DNA of 64,000 nucleotides from Brachybacterium kimchii (GTDB lineage Bacteria; Actinomycetota; Actinomycetes; Actinomycetales; Dermabacteraceae), in contig NZ_CP097218.1 of NCBI RefSeq assembly GCF_023373525.1, positions 3,224,001 through 3,288,000 of the forward strand, written 5' to 3'. Position 1 is the stretch's first letter. The number at the start of each line of letters is the position of its first letter. Below, piece by piece: positions 25,099 to 32,941 of this stretch. The translations under genes were made by a program, and so were the position numbers. The notes under the pieces are model-generated. The model ran no database searches and was not told the DNA's origin. It worked only from the letters and a program-made list of their open reading frames with translations.

Positions 25099-25884
25099 AT
25101 GTCCGAAGGGTCCCCGCTCATCCCGGAGCAGCGGCGCAAGGAGATTCTGCGGCTGGTTCGGACGGAGGGCGTGGTGAGCTACCGGCGGCTCACGGAGCTC
25201 TTGGGGGTCAGTCAGATGACCGTGCGTCGGGACGTCGCGGTTCTCGCCGAGCAGGGGCGCGCGCGCTCCACGCAGGGGGGAGTCGCGGCGGAACCACGCG
25301 AGCGCGAGGAACCCCAGCGGGCCGAGAAGGCGCGGTCGGACGTCGAGCAGAAGCACGAGATCGCTCGGCGGGCCGCGGGCCTCGTCGAGGACGGAATGAG
25401 CGTGTATCTCGACGCGGGCACGACGGTGCAGGGGCTTCGCGGTGAACTCGAGGAGCGCCGTGGCTTGACGATCGTCACCAATGATCTGAGCACGGCCGCG
25501 GCCTTTCTCGATCACCCGGATGCCGAGCTGATCATGATCGGTGGCCGCATCGACAAGGACAACCAGTCGTCGGTTGGGAGGCTGGCGGAGATGGCGCTGG
25601 ACCAGCTCACCGTGGACATCGCACTGCTTTCGTGCTCGGTCTGGGACGTCGCGCACGGGCTCACCACGCCCGTGGAGGCGAAGGTCGGACCCAAGCGGGC
25701 GGCTCTCGCATCGAGCACGCGTTCCGTGCTCCTCGCCGACAGCTCCAAGTACGGGCTTTTCGCGCAGTACAAGGTCATGCGGCTGACGGAGCTGGATGCG
25801 GTCATCACGGACGACCGTCTTCCGCAGGAGGAGCGTCGCGCACTGCGACAGTCAGGCGTGGTCCTCGATCTCGCCGGGGACTGA
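25099..25884 (+). CDS. DeoR family transcriptional regulator
   Basis: Repressor of 261 residues, very likely specific for this sugar-acid cluster. The N-terminal HTH (RRKEILRLVRTEGVVSYRRL, TELLGVSQMTVRRDVAVLAE) is followed by TQGGVA, a DeoR hallmark. The C-terminal sensor domain, related to ribose 5-phosphate isomerase, has YLDAGTTVQGL, IVTNDLSTA, MIGGRIDKDNQSSVG and ADSSKYG, the residues that bind a phosphorylated sugar effector. CAGGAGG precedes the ATG at 25099. It lies 88 bp behind the aldolase gene and before the GntP permease. The inducer is probably a pathway intermediate such as a tetronate phosphate. Confidence 0.92.
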   Translation: MSEGSPLIPEQRRKEILRLVRTEGVVSYRRLTELLGVSQMTVRRDVAVLAEQGRARSTQGGVAAEPREREEPQRAEKARSDVEQKHEIARRAAGLVEDGMSVYLDAGTTVQGLRGELEERRGLTIVTNDLSTAAAFLDHPDAELIMIGGRIDKDNQSSVGRLAEMALDQLTVDIALLSCSVWDVAHGLTTPVEAKVGPKRAALASSTRSVLLADSSKYGLFAQYKVMRLTELDAVITDDRLPQEERRALRQSGVVLDLAGD

Positions 25885-25933
25885 TCTCGTGCGCGGTGGC
25901 AGGCGTTGCGTCTATGCCCCTCCGCCCCCATGC

Positions 25934-25962
25934 TTCGATCTGAGATTGAACGAGAATATTTG
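25934..25962 (+). promoter_or_regulatory. Candidate promoter of the GntP gene
   Basis: TTCGAT (25934-25939) and TATTTG (25957-25962), 17 bp apart, within an AT-rich stretch. AACGAGAA directly before the -10 resembles AACGAA at the same place before the kinase operon. It lies 173 bp upstream of the GntP start. Confidence 0.45.
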
Positions 25963-26135
25963 TGACTCTCTGTGATAGTTTGACGCTGTTGCGCTGACGG
26001 CTCGGCCGGGGCGCGCGCCCTCGAAGGCGATGCTCATCAGCTTCGGGGCCACGAGGAAGTGGGAGACCGCCCGCTTCGTCGGAACCCATCCGGCGCGGAC
26101 GTCGGAATGCGGTCACACAGAGAGGTACATGCCCC

Positions 26136-27482
26136 ATGTCAGCCAGCGAGCTGCACCTGATCTTCGCAGCGATCGACGTGGTCCTGATCATCGTCGCCAT
26201 CGCGCGATTCAAGTTCAATCCGTTCCTCGCGCTGTCGATCGGCGCCCTGCTCCTCGGCCTCGCGAGCGGCCTCGGCGTGGGGGACACCGTCGACGGGTTC
26301 GAGTCCGGATTCGGCGACACACTGGGCCATACGGCTCCGGTGATCGGCTTCGGGGTCATGCTCGGAGCGATCCTCACGGCGACGGGCGGCGCCTCGCGCA
26401 TCGCCGACGAATTCGTGGGCAATCGATCGAAGGCGCTGATCCCCGTCGCATTGAGCGTCGCTGCCCTGATCATCGGGCTGCCCAACCTGTTCGACGTCTC
26501 GTTCGTCATGCTGGTCCCGCTCGTCTACGCAGTGGCACGGCGTACAGGTGCTCACTTGCTGTACGTCGGTCTCCCGTTGACTGCCGGCCTCTATGCGGCA
26601 CATGGGCTCCTGCCACCGCATCCTTCCCCGACCGCAGCGGTCGGAGCATTCGACGCGAGCTTCGGGCTCACTGTCCTCTACGGGGTCGTCATCGCCATCC
26701 CGACGCTCCTCATCTGCGGCGTGCTCCTGCCCCGCTTGCTGCGGTCATCCTTCGGCGACCAGATCGATCTGAGCGGTGGCCCGGCCGGTGGCGCGGCCGA
26801 GCTCTCGGAGACCAGGCCCTCCTTCGCGCTCTCACTGTTCGTCGTGCTGCTGGCCCCGGTGCTCCTGGTCATCGGGAGCGTCGGTGAAGGGAGGACCGCT
26901 GAGGGGACGGTTCTCGGGGTGGTCATGCGCCTGCTCGCGAATGCAGACCTCGTGCTGATCATCTCTGTCGTCGTCGCTCTCGTGACCCTCGTTCCGGCTG
27001 CGAAGCTCAAGCTCGGAGAGCTGCAGTCGGTCGCGGGCGGCGCATTGAAGACAGTCGGGCCCGTCATCCTCATCATCGGCGCCGGAGGTGCGCTCGGGGA
27101 GATGCTGACTGCCACGGGCGTCGCAGATGTCATCGTCGACACCGCGCAGCGCTGGAGCATCTCGCCCCTGATCCTCGCGTGGGCACTCGCAGCGCTCCTG
27201 CGGATCGCGCTCGGATCAGCGACCGTCGGAACCGTCACCGCGGCAGGAATCGTCGCACCGTTGGCAGCGGGCGGGTCGACCTCTCCGGAGTTGCTCGCCC
27301 TGGCGGCCGCGTCGGGATCGGTGATGCTCTCGCACGTCAACGACTCGGGCTTCTGGCTGTTCAAGGAGTACTTCCAGCTCAGCGTGAAGCAGACCTTCAA
27401 GACGTGGACGCTGCAACTCTCGCTCCAGTCGCTGATCGGGCTCGTGGGTGTGCTCGTGCTCTCGGTCTTCGTGAGCGCCTGA
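26136..27482 (+). CDS. GntP family gluconate/sugar-acid permease
   Basis: Proton-coupled symporter of 448 residues with about twelve membrane spans, family GntP, which imports gluconate, glycerate or related sugar acids. Recognisable segments: ARFKFNPFLALSIGALLLGL near the start, GHTAPVIGFGVMLGAILTATGG, the signature GLYAAHGLLPPHPSPTAAVG, LRIALGSATVGTVTAAGIVAP, and the closing VNDSGFWLFKEYFQLSVKQTFKTWT in outline (His-Val-Asn-Asp-Ser-Gly). It lies between the regulator and the amidohydrolase and would bring in the acid handled by the kinase and decarboxylase. Confidence 0.93.
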   Translation: MSASELHLIFAAIDVVLIIVAIARFKFNPFLALSIGALLLGLASGLGVGDTVDGFESGFGDTLGHTAPVIGFGVMLGAILTATGGASRIADEFVGNRSKALIPVALSVAALIIGLPNLFDVSFVMLVPLVYAVARRTGAHLLYVGLPLTAGLYAAHGLLPPHPSPTAAVGAFDASFGLTVLYGVVIAIPTLLICGVLLPRLLRSSFGDQIDLSGGPAGGAAELSETRPSFALSLFVVLLAPVLLVIGSVGEGRTAEGTVLGVVMRLLANADLVLIISVVVALVTLVPAAKLKLGELQSVAGGALKTVGPVILIIGAGGALGEMLTATGVADVIVDTAQRWSISPLILAWALAALLRIALGSATVGTVTAAGIVAPLAAGGSTSPELLALAAASGSVMLSHVNDSGFWLFKEYFQLSVKQTFKTWTLQLSLQSLIGLVGVLVLSVFVSA

Positions 27483-27597
27483 ACCAGGATTCCGCTATGC
27501 CTCGGAGGTTCCTGCTGTCCACCGACCGGAGCGGACGGCCGCAGTACCGGGAGCCACCTCTATACACGTCGCCGACCATCGACAGGAGAACGAACCG

Positions 27598-28527
27598 ATG
27601 ACCCCGCTTCGCATCCTCGACGCTCACCACCACTTCTGGGACCTATCGAGTGCTGGGCACTGGCCATGGCTCCAGGATGAGATTGACGGGGACTTCTTCC
27701 TGGGCGACTACTCGGCCATGCGCCACACTTTCATGCCGACGGAGTATGGAGCTGCGACCCAAGGCTGGAACGTCATCGGCAGTGTGCACTGCGAAGCGGA
27801 AAGGGCACGCGACGAGCAGATCGCTGAGACCGACTGGCTTGCCGCTCTGCATGCCGCCGACCCGAGATTTCCAGCGGCCGTCGTCGGTCACGTGTACTTC
27901 ACTCAGCCTGACCTCGATGACATCCTTGCGGCTCATGCCGAGAGCGGATTGGTACGAGGAGTCCGTTCGAAACCGCTCACGTCCCGCACTCCGGCAGAGT
28001 CAGTCGCTGGCGATCCTGGGTCCATGCAAGACCCACGATGGATCGCCGGTCTTCATCGGCTCGCTGAGCATGGGTTCAGCTGGGATCTCCGTGTGCCGTT
28101 CCATCACCTTGCGGAGGCTGCGAACGTCATCAGCGACATTACGGGGACGACGGTCGTCGTCAATCACTGTGGGCTGCCGCTCGACCGGAGCGCGGACGGA
28201 CTGAAGATGTGGCGTGATGGCATGCAGAAGCTCGCCGCTCTGCCCAACACGGTCGTGAAGGTTTCAGAACTCGGCTTGCCCGGCAACCGGTGGCTTGGGG
28301 CGTCCAACGAACGCATCGTTCGTGACACGCTCTCCATCTTCGGATTCGAGCGGTCCATGTTCGCATCGAACCTGCCCGTCGCGACGCTGACTGCGCCGAC
28401 GTTCGATGAAGTCGTCCGCACTGTGCTGGCCGGGGCAGGGAATGCCTCAGAAGCGCACCTGGACGCGCTGTTCTGCGGTACCGCGGCTCGTGTCTACGAG
28501 GTCTCCCTGCCTTCTGAGGTGTCATGA
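27598..28527 (+). CDS. Amidohydrolase family protein, candidate sugar lactonase
   Basis: Metal-dependent hydrolase of 309 residues, COG3618 type (TIM barrel). The metal site begins with LDAHHHFWDL; then HCEAERARDE, a conserved Arg in GVRSKPL, VVVNHCGLP with the barrel His, and KVSELGLPGNRW and MFASNLPVATL at the C-terminal end, where the usual Asp position reads Asn (SNLP). Relatives hydrolyse L-fuconolactone, 2-pyrone-4,6-dicarboxylate and other lactones. In this cluster opening of a sugar lactone is the simplest role. Its stop overlaps the next start by four bases (ATGA), so it is coupled to the transporter that follows. GC content is lower than in the flanks. Confidence 0.85.
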   Translation: MTPLRILDAHHHFWDLSSAGHWPWLQDEIDGDFFLGDYSAMRHTFMPTEYGAATQGWNVIGSVHCEAERARDEQIAETDWLAALHAADPRFPAAVVGHVYFTQPDLDDILAAHAESGLVRGVRSKPLTSRTPAESVAGDPGSMQDPRWIAGLHRLAEHGFSWDLRVPFHHLAEAANVISDITGTTVVVNHCGLPLDRSADGLKMWRDGMQKLAALPNTVVKVSELGLPGNRWLGASNERIVRDTLSIFGFERSMFASNLPVATLTAPTFDEVVRTVLAGAGNASEAHLDALFCGTAARVYEVSLPSEVS

Positions 28528-29858
28528 ATATTCCCCTCATGCCTGCTGTCGACGATGATGTGCTGTTCCGAAAGATTTCGCTCCGTGTGCTTCCTCTCGC
28601 GATGGTTGGTTTCTTTCTCTCTTACCTCGATCGTGTGAATATTGGCTTCGCGCAGGACCAGCTAAGTCAAGACCTCGGGTTCAGTAATACTGCGTATGGG
28701 CTCGGAGCAGGGCTATTCTTCATCGGCTACTTCTTGTTCGAGGTGCCGTCGAATCTCATGCTGACGCGTGTGGGCGCACGCCGCTGGATTGCGAGGATAA
28801 TGGTCACATGGGGTCTCATCTCGGGCTGCATGTTCCTTGTTGACTCTGAGTTGGCTTTCTACATTCTCAGGTTTCTTCTCGGGGTTGCCGAAGCAGGGTT
28901 TATTCCCGGGGTTCTCTACTACATGACCCAGTGGTTCCCTCCCAGTCGACGCGGCCGAGCATGGGGGTTGTTCTACATCGCCCTAGCGGCGTCCGGAATC
29001 GTCGGAGGCCCGCTCTCCGGTGTGATCCTCGATGGCATGCAAGGAATCGCTGGTCTCGATGGGTGGAGGTGGCTCTTCATCGTCGAAGCGATTCCCACCA
29101 TGTTGCTCGGACTGGTGATCCTGGTGTGGCTGCCGGAAGATCCCCGTGCCGTCCGATGGCTCTCCGAGCGTGAAGTCGAGAGGCTCGGTCGGCTCCTTGA
29201 GCTGGGGAATGCTTCGAGTTCGCGCGCCGGACTTGGTGCGGTGTTCCGTAGTCCGCTGATCTGGCTTCTCACCGGAATCTACTTCTCGTACAATTTCGCG
29301 CTCTACGGCATTAGCTTCTGGCTTCCTGGGCTTGTCCGTGGACTTGGCGTGGAGGGAGACATGAAGGTCGGACTTGTTTCCGCGCTTCCTAGTGTCGCTG
29401 CGATTGTCGCGATGGTCGTCTTCGGGTACAGCTCGGATCGCCACGGCGAACGAAGGGTGCACATCGCGCTGGCCTTCATGCTCGGTGCTGCCGGATTCGT
29501 TATCTGTGTCCTCGCGAATGATCACGCGTTGCTCGGAATCATCGGGCTGATGCTGGCGAACGCGGGTGCGCTGTCGATCCCTGCGATCTTCTGGAGTTTT
29601 CAGACGGCGATGCTCAGTGGCACGGCGCTGGCCGGGGGTATCGCGCTGATCAACTCAACCGGCAACCTCGCGGGTTTCGCCGCGCCGTACGCGATCGGGG
29701 CCGCTCGCGATGCGACGGGCAGCGCCGTCGTCGCGCTCTGGGTGACCGCTGGTTTCATGGCGCTCGGCGCGGTGCTTACGCTTGCCAGCTCCGCGCTCCA
29801 TGGTTCGGCGGCCGATACCGGAAAGCGCTGGACACGTACGCGAGGGACGCGCAGCTGA
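28524..29858 (+). CDS. MFS transporter, anion:cation symporter (ACS) family
   Basis: Twelve-span permease of 444 residues. ACS family marks are clear: the opening LFRKISLRVLPLAMVGFFLSYLDRVNIGFA, FFIGYFLFEVPSNLMLTRVGAR, RFLLGVAEAGFIPGVLYYMTQWFP, and the long central loop ending LIWLLTGIYFSYNFALYGIS. Members import hexuronates, tartrate, phthalate and similar organic acids with protons. It is translationally coupled to the amidohydrolase and would be a second importer of the cluster, perhaps for the lactone or its acid. Codon use is relaxed: one 60-base line (28561-28620) is 30/60 G+C by hand count, far below the flanks, which hints at recent acquisition. Confidence 0.92.
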   Translation: MNIPLMPAVDDDVLFRKISLRVLPLAMVGFFLSYLDRVNIGFAQDQLSQDLGFSNTAYGLGAGLFFIGYFLFEVPSNLMLTRVGARRWIARIMVTWGLISGCMFLVDSELAFYILRFLLGVAEAGFIPGVLYYMTQWFPPSRRGRAWGLFYIALAASGIVGGPLSGVILDGMQGIAGLDGWRWLFIVEAIPTMLLGLVILVWLPEDPRAVRWLSEREVERLGRLLELGNASSSRAGLGAVFRSPLIWLLTGIYFSYNFALYGISFWLPGLVRGLGVEGDMKVGLVSALPSVAAIVAMVVFGYSSDRHGERRVHIALAFMLGAAGFVICVLANDHALLGIIGLMLANAGALSIPAIFWSFQTAMLSGTALAGGIALINSTGNLAGFAAPYAIGAARDATGSAVVALWVTAGFMALGAVLTLASSALHGSAADTGKRWTRTRGTRS

Positions 29859-30192
29859 CCGCTGCGCGGGGTGCGTTGTGGCCGTCCGCGTTCGGTGGCC
29901 GCGGGCGTGGCTAGCCCACCGCTCGCGGTCGCGCTGCCGAGCTCTTCGGCGCAAGTCTGACCGTAGGCCTCGCGGGCCCGGGAGGCTAGATGTTCGGCGC
30001 CGATCTGTCGAAGGCGGTCTCGGACGCTGTCAGCCGTGCCGCGGTCGCTGTCGGGACGCGATCAGCAACCCGGGGAAATCTGCCGCGAACGCGATTCCGG
30101 ACGCGTCCGGAGCGCTCAAGGAGGGACTGGGTAACATCTGGTGACGCCCGAAGTCCCGGAGAACGCCAAACCCCCGAAGACGGAGCCGCCGC
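29859..30192 (+). pseudogene. Decayed or frame-disrupted small-gene patch
   Basis: No intact gene is convincing here. An ATG at 29990 has a good GGGAGG site and reads MFGADLSKAVSDAVSRAAVA with normal third-position GC; near 30055 that frame degrades and a second frame takes over as AISNPGKSAANAIPDASGAL to a stop at 30144, overlapped by GTG at 30141. A one-base indel would join both halves into a protein of about 51 residues. It could be a real frameshift or a sequencing error. Confidence 0.35.
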
Positions 30193-30342
30193 ATGAGGTC
30201 GACGCCGGACACACCGACAGACGGGCGCGCTGGCGACGGTCTCGTCGATGAACGCTCCCTCGTCGCGGATCTTTTCGACGATGACGGGAGCGCCGGCGAG
30301 GACGAGAACGACCGAACGGACGAGGACGAGGAGGCCCGATGA
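30193..30342 (+). CDS. Very small acidic protein (hypothetical)
   Basis: Candidate protein of 49 residues ending in a strongly acidic tail (FDDDGSAGEDENDRTDEDEE in outline). Its stop overlaps the start of the following membrane-protein gene (ATGA), and its third codon positions are GC-rich as expected for a real gene here. There is no clear ribosome site before the ATG, and the upstream patch looks frame-disrupted, so this may be the 3' remnant of a longer gene. Function unknown. Confidence 0.35.
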   Translation: MRSTPDTPTDGRAGDGLVDERSLVADLFDDDGSAGEDENDRTDEDEEAR

Positions 30343-31052
30343 TCCCGCTGCGGGCACGTCTGATCGCCGGTCGTCACCAGGAGATCGTCGGCAGGCCGGT
30401 GAAGTCCTGGCGCGTGGGCGCGGGGCCGCTGCTCCCGGCGGTGCTCCTCGCCGTCCTCGTCCTGGTCGGCATCCTGCTGGTGCTGGTCCCCGGCGATCAT
30501 CTCGCTCTGACCGTCGGCCTGATGGTGGTGCTGGCGCTGATCCTTCTGGGGGCGTACCTGGTCACCGTCGACGCGCGCCTGGTCGTGTGCGAGCGGGGCC
30601 TGATCATGGGGCGTCTGATCCCGGGACTGCCGCTGAGCCCCACCTACGTGATCGCGGGGCGCGAGATCGACCCGCGCACGGTCTGCGTGGTCGCCGACGG
30701 GGCGAAGGCCGCGCAGGAGCTCGGGATGCCGTTCTTCTTCTTCCAGTACAAGACGTTCCCCGGGGCGCTCGGCGTGCCGGCCCTCGTGTTCAACGGCCCG
30801 TGGGGCGCCGATGTCAGTGCGCCGCGCCGGTCCGGGCCCCTCCCGCCCCGGGACAAGTCGCTGTTCATCTTCTCCCAGCGCAGGGCGTCCGACATCGCCG
30901 ATCAGATGCTCCACATGATCGGGCGGGAGGGCACGATCCCGCCGGGCTTCGCCCCGCACGGCGGGCTGCAGCCGATCCCGGTGACCGGCAGGCGCCAGGA
31001 CGCGGTGTCCCAGATCCCCGGCGCGTGGGCGCCCGAGACCGGCGGGCGCTGA
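30339..31052 (+). CDS. Membrane protein of unknown function
   Basis: Protein of 237 residues. Two hydrophobic segments (LLPAVLLAVLVLVGILLVLV and LTVGLMVVLALILLGAYLVT) lie at residues 30-75, followed by a soluble part of about 160 residues with alternating strands (ARLVVCERGLIMGRLIPGLP; RTVCVVADGAKA; PALVFNGPWGAD) that resembles a PH-like or bacterial-PH fold, as in many two-helix actinobacterial membrane proteins. No catalytic motif was seen. GAGGAGG stands close before the ATG. It is convergent with the DHA2-type transporter. Not assigned to a family. Confidence 0.75.
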   Translation: MIPLRARLIAGRHQEIVGRPVKSWRVGAGPLLPAVLLAVLVLVGILLVLVPGDHLALTVGLMVVLALILLGAYLVTVDARLVVCERGLIMGRLIPGLPLSPTYVIAGREIDPRTVCVVADGAKAAQELGMPFFFFQYKTFPGALGVPALVFNGPWGADVSAPRRSGPLPPRDKSLFIFSQRRASDIADQMLHMIGREGTIPPGFAPHGGLQPIPVTGRRQDAVSQIPGAWAPETGGR

Positions 31053-31171
31053 CGGGGCGGACCCTGCCGACGTGCTGACCGGGCCGTGTCGACGAGCGGC
31101 CCCCGCCGACGGGCGGCAGCGGCGGCCCAGCGGCCGAGAGCGACCACCTGCGTCTGCTGGAGGCCGAGCGT

Positions 31172-32824
31172 TCAGTCCTGCGGGGCCGGGTCCGGGATCT
31201 CCTCCGGGCGGTAGCGGGGCAGCCGCGAGGCCGGCAGCGCGGCGGCCGCGCTGATCCCCGCCAGGACCAGGAAGCCGAGCTTCAGGGTGCGCAGGCGCTC
31301 GGCCTCGTTCACCTCGATCGCGGCGTCGACCTGCTGAGTCGTGGCCGTCGTGCCCTCGAGCAGTTCCTCGAGCTCGGCGTTGCTCACGAAGTTCGCGTTG
31401 TCGAGGTCGACCTGCGAGACGAGCTCGGGCGGGAGCTCCGTGTGATCGACGACCGCGCGGCCCACGTTCACACCGAGCAGCGTCACCAGGAGCGCACCCA
31501 TGACGGCCGTCCCCACGGCCGACGCCAGGTTCTGCGTGGTCCCGCGCAGCGATCCGACGTCCCCGGCGAGCCGCTTCGGGGCGCTCGTGACCAGCACGTT
31601 GAAGACCAGGGTCACGAGAGAGCCCTGCCCGATGCCGAAGACGATGAGCCCGAGGATCGTCGGCAGAGTCTCCCAGTTGTTCGTGACCACCGCTGCGAGC
31701 CAGACCAGCGCGATCGTGGTCAGCGCGAACGAGAACAGGGCGATCGTGCGGGGACTGAAGCGCGAGTAGAAGCGGACGATGAGGGTGGCCGTGACGAACA
31801 CGGTGAGGTTGAACGGCATCATCGCCAGCGACGTGGCGAAGGGGGCGCGCCCCTGCACCACCTGGATGTAGGTGGGGACGGTGAAGTTCACGGCCGCCTC
31901 CATCGCCACGATGATGAACATCGCGTACACGGCGGACCGCTCGGAGCGCGAGCCGAGAACCCGCAGGTCCACGAGGGGCACCCGGTCGGAGGCCATGCGG
32001 CGGCGGGTCCACAGCAGGAACGCCTGGCCGCTGATGAGGCCGAGCACCACGAGGACCGGCGCGGGCGACATGCCGAGCACCGAGAACGGGGCCGTGTCCT
32101 CGGCGCGCAGGATCCCCCACCCGTTGAGGTTGTTGAAGCCGAGGGTGAGCATCACGATCGCGGCGCCGATCAGCACCGAGGCGATGATGTCGATCTTCAC
32201 CGTGGGGTCCCCGCGGTCCGAGCGCAGGGTGAAGCTGAGCGCGAAGACCGCCACGGCGAGGGCGAGGGTGATGAGGAAGATCGGTCGCCATCCGACGAGG
32301 GTCCCCAGGGTGCCGCCGATGAGGAAGGCGCTCATGCCCGAGAAGGCCCGGGCCGACCCCAGGGAGCCGACGGCGGTGGCCTGCTGCGCTCCGCGATAGT
32401 TCTCGGCGATGAGGGCGACGAGCGCCGGCACGATGATCGCGGCGGCGGCGCCGGCGAGCAGCTGCCCGGCGATCGCCCACGTGATGGTGCGCGAGAAGAT
32501 CATCAGCAGCGACGAGGCGGCGAACACCACGAGGACGCCGCGGAAGATCAGCGTCCAGCCGATGCGCTGGCCGAGTTTGGCGCCGGTCATCACGAGCGCG
32601 GCCACGGCGAGGCCGTATACCACGATCGTCGAGCTCGCGGTGGTGGGCGGGACGTGGAAGTCCTCGACCATGCCTCCCAGCGAGATCGGCAGGGCCGCGA
32701 CGTTGAAGGACATGAGGACCTGGGCGAGGAACAGCCCGATCATCGGCACCCACGAGCGTCCCTGCTCGGGGTCCTTCGTCGGCGACGGCGATGGCGACGG
32801 CGATGGTGAGGAGGCGGCGGACAT
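31172..32824 (-). CDS. MFS transporter, DHA2 (14-span drug/proton antiporter) type
   Basis: Export pump of 550 residues with about fourteen spans. Motifs of the EmrB/QacA group: a first helix with LAQVLMSFNVAALPISLGG, the loop GAKLGQRIGWTLIFRGVLV after helix 2, and the antiporter motif C region SLGSARAFSGMSAFLIGGTLG. A large loop near residues 440-500 is predicted outside (AVVDHTELPPELVSQVDLDN). Drug or metabolite efflux is expected; substrate unknown. The N-terminus is odd: residues 6-15 are Ser-Pro repeats coded by 6-bp DNA repeats. ATG 32824 is preceded by GGAGGG. Upstream lies a G-rich tract on the opposite strand. Confidence 0.88.
   Translation of the reverse strand: MSAASSPSPSPSPSPTKDPEQGRSWVPMIGLFLAQVLMSFNVAALPISLGGMVEDFHVPPTTASSTIVVYGLAVAALVMTGAKLGQRIGWTLIFRGVLVVFAASSLLMIFSRTITWAIAGQLLAGAAAAIIVPALVALIAENYRGAQQATAVGSLGSARAFSGMSAFLIGGTLGTLVGWRPIFLITLALAVAVFALSFTLRSDRGDPTVKIDIIASVLIGAAIVMLTLGFNNLNGWGILRAEDTAPFSVLGMSPAPVLVVLGLISGQAFLLWTRRRMASDRVPLVDLRVLGSRSERSAVYAMFIIVAMEAAVNFTVPTYIQVVQGRAPFATSLAMMPFNLTVFVTATLIVRFYSRFSPRTIALFSFALTTIALVWLAAVVTNNWETLPTILGLIVFGIGQGSLVTLVFNVLVTSAPKRLAGDVGSLRGTTQNLASAVGTAVMGALLVTLLGVNVGRAVVDHTELPPELVSQVDLDNANFVSNAELEELLEGTTATTQQVDAAIEVNEAERLRTLKLGFLVLAGISAAAALPASRLPRYRPEEIPDPAPQD
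32780..32810 (+). repeat. 6-bp tandem repeats coding for Ser-Pro
   Basis: About five imperfect copies of a hexamer (minus strand TCGCCG/TCGCCA) inside the start of the DHA2 transporter gene, coding for the Ser-Pro run. Slippage would change length by whole codon pairs without a frameshift. Confidence 0.7.
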
Positions 32825-32853
32825 GAGGGCCCTCCAGATGGTCTTGGACCTGC

Positions 32854-32906
32854 GGGGATGAGGATCGGGGATGGGGTGGGGGATGGGAATGGGGATCGGG
32901 TGGGGA
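32854..32906 (+). repeat. G-rich imperfect repeat, possible G-quadruplex
   Basis: At least seven runs of three to five G residues, mostly spaced by AT or ATC (GGGGATGGGGTGGGGGATGG begins at 32867). It fills the gap upstream of the DHA2 transporter start, so the G-rich strand is the template for that gene. Such spacing can fold into a quadruplex; none was tested. Confidence 0.6.
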
Positions 32907-32941
32907 CAGAACCGGGGAGTGTCCGGGACGGCGGGCGCAGT

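Noticed and set aside
29990..30196. A 68-residue protein in one frame
   Set aside because: The first 22 residues look real, but the remainder is Arg-rich with poor third-position GC, while another frame takes over; treated as a disrupted gene.
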